Part shown: positions 63,269 through 64,000 of the stretch, piece by piece | How positions within the stretch are numbered: position 1 is the stretch's first letter | Layout: the number at the start of each line of letters is the position of its first letter | NCBI GenBank assembly: GCA_938092015.1 | Contig: CALKOT010000005.1 | Span: forward strand, 28,049-92,048 | DNA from: an uncultured Paracoccaceae bacterium | GTDB lineage: Bacteria > Pseudomonadota > Alphaproteobacteria > Rhodobacterales > Rhodobacteraceae | Direction: 5' to 3' | DNA length: 64,000 nucleotides | The notes under the pieces: generated by a model | Database searches by the model: none | What the model was told of the DNA's origin: nothing | Seen by the model: the letters and a program-made list of their open reading frames with translations, nothing else | Program-made: the position numbers and the translations under genes

Positions 63269-63354
63269 GCCCGCTTGGTGGAATTGGTAGACACAAGGGA
63301 CTTAAAATCCCTCGGCCATAGGCTGTGCCGGTTCGAGTCCGGCAGCGGGCACCA
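63269..63354 (+). tRNA. tRNA-Leu (UAA)
   Basis: An 86-base tRNA gene with encoded CCA. The acceptor stem GCCCGCT pairs with AGCGGGC, then A and CCA (63352-63354). The anticodon stem AGGGA/TCCCT encloses CTTAAAA, anticodon TAA. A long variable arm and the GGTTCGAGTCC T arm are present, as expected for tRNA-Leu. An IS3-family remnant begins about 150 bases downstream; the bases between (63355-63506) show nothing supportable. Confidence 0.97.
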
Positions 63355-63506
63355 ACTAACTGTTTTTAAATGTTTTTATCTGTCCAAACTTGTCGTTATC
63401 CACCTTTGATACAAGGCTAAACCTGCCCGAAACTGTCTTGACCTGTCCGGCCTTATCCAAGAATCTAAGGTGGATATTTGGGTGGATGCAGGCAAGGCCG
63501 CCTATT

Positions 63507-63988
63507 CTATGCAACCCGGCGATAGCCATATCGGCCGTACTGGCGTGTCAGCTCGATCAGATCAGCGATCAGCCACTCTTCGTCTGCGCGCCCGCGTGGC
63601 AGTCGACGTTGCGTGGATCGATGCTGGCCCAGAACGCGGCACACACGGCGCTCGGAAACCTTCATCTTGCTGCGAACCAGATCGATGCAGGCACGTCTAC
63701 GCGAGGGGCTCAGAAGTTTCCCCGCGCAGCTTCCGATAAGATCAGTTTGTCCAACGTCAGATCCGAAACTGCGCGACGCAGGCGTTCGTTCTATTTCTGT
63801 AGTCGCTTCAGTTCTGTAACCTGCTCCGTGCCCATTCCGCCGTATTTCTACTTCCAGCGATAATAGGTTTGTTCAGTTACGCTGATCTGTCTGATCGCAT
63901 CGATCCGGGGCATGCCTTGCCCAATCAAAACTTCAACTTGCCGTAACTTCACGACAATCTCTTCGGGCTTGGGTCTCTTTATAGCCAT
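63507..63988 (-). mobile_element. decayed IS3-family insertion sequence (orfA and start of orfB)
   Basis: Leftward from ATG 63988 the reading gives orfA-type IKRPKPEEIVVKLRQVEVLI, then RIDAIRQISVTEQTYYRWK, KYGGMGTEQVTELKRLQK and NERLRRAVSDLTLDKLILSE, interrupted by two in-frame TAG codons (after RWK and after LQK), then TGA. The +1-type overlap frame begins LLSPSRRRACIDLVRSKMKV and RVLGQHRSTQRRLPRGRADE, as in orfB of IS3 elements, and stops at 63507 after about 70 codons. The rest of orfB, with the DDE residues, is missing, so the element cannot move. The right inverted repeat may lie at the window edge. Confidence 0.82.
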
Positions 63989-64000
63989 CTCGGGTCCTCC

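Noticed and set aside
63355..63506. Phage integrase start after tRNA-Leu
   Set aside because: Short open frames here show no integrase motif; only the IS3 remnant can be supported.

Overview
The window looks like chromosomal DNA of a marine alphaproteobacterium of the Roseobacter group (Rhodobacteraceae). The evidence is a fairly high GC content, MipZ beside UDP-glucose dehydrogenase, a ClpS-ClpA pair, a phasin with PhaR-like boxes, a VPLPA-CTERM surface protein, an FnrL-type TTGAT-N4-ATCAA box, a cupin-type DMSP lyase and an AcuI-type acrylyl-CoA reductase. Genus-level placement is not possible from sequence reading alone. There are no rRNA genes and no CRISPR arrays.

Layout. 1-5.5 kb: peroxiredoxin, an SDR, an rsmD/class V aminotransferase/HxlR operon, a frameshifted GST and two small enzymes. 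5.6-9 kb: acuI divergent from a GntR-DUF2182-DUF1326 operon, with twin operators between them. 9.1-11.4 kb: VPLPA-CTERM protein, a LuxR-type remnant and two small unknown proteins. 11.4-18.9 kb: GSA-like aminotransferase, DMSP lyase, thioesterase, CMD protein, PAS protein, a divergent EutB/EutC-like pair and an SDR. 18.9-21 kb: metal and oxygen control, with a FNR box before an unannotated 25-aa membrane peptide and a Zur box before a COG0523 GTPase broken by an in-frame stop. 21-27 kb: purH, heparinase-like gene, rsmB and htpX, with an SDHAF4-type gene divergent. 27.2-34.3 kb: peptide-type ABC transporter, MTA phosphorylase and intradiol dioxygenase on one strand. 34.3-43 kb: two LysR/oxidoreductase divergons with near-perfect operator palindromes, adenine phosphoribosyltransferase, a broken M15 peptidase and two acyl-CoA dehydrogenases. 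43.4-51.4 kb: sorbosone dehydrogenase-like protein, a murein-peptide set (M17, NlpC/P60, MltB), 6-phosphogluconate dehydrogenase and an ammonia-lyase homologue lacking the MIO triad. 51.6-63.2 kb: rpmE, mipZ, ugd, a doubly broken FG-GAP/RTX protein, a D-Ala-D-Ala carboxypeptidase, phasin, clpS/clpA, M23 peptidase and C26 amidase. The right end has tRNA-Leu(UAA) followed by a decayed IS3-family element.

How the parts fit. DMSP lyase and AcuI supply the start and the acrylyl-CoA step of DMSP cleavage. mtnP and apt form two steps of methylthioadenosine/adenine salvage. M17, NlpC/P60, MltB, M23, DacC-type and the broken M15 enzyme concern the cell wall. A recurrent theme is gene decay: at least six loci carry frameshifts or in-frame stops (GST, LuxR remnant, COG0523 GTPase, M15 peptidase, FG-GAP/RTX protein, IS3 transposase). 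A second theme is the number of clear intergenic palindromes, including a TTTCAC-N2-GTGAAA element found three times.
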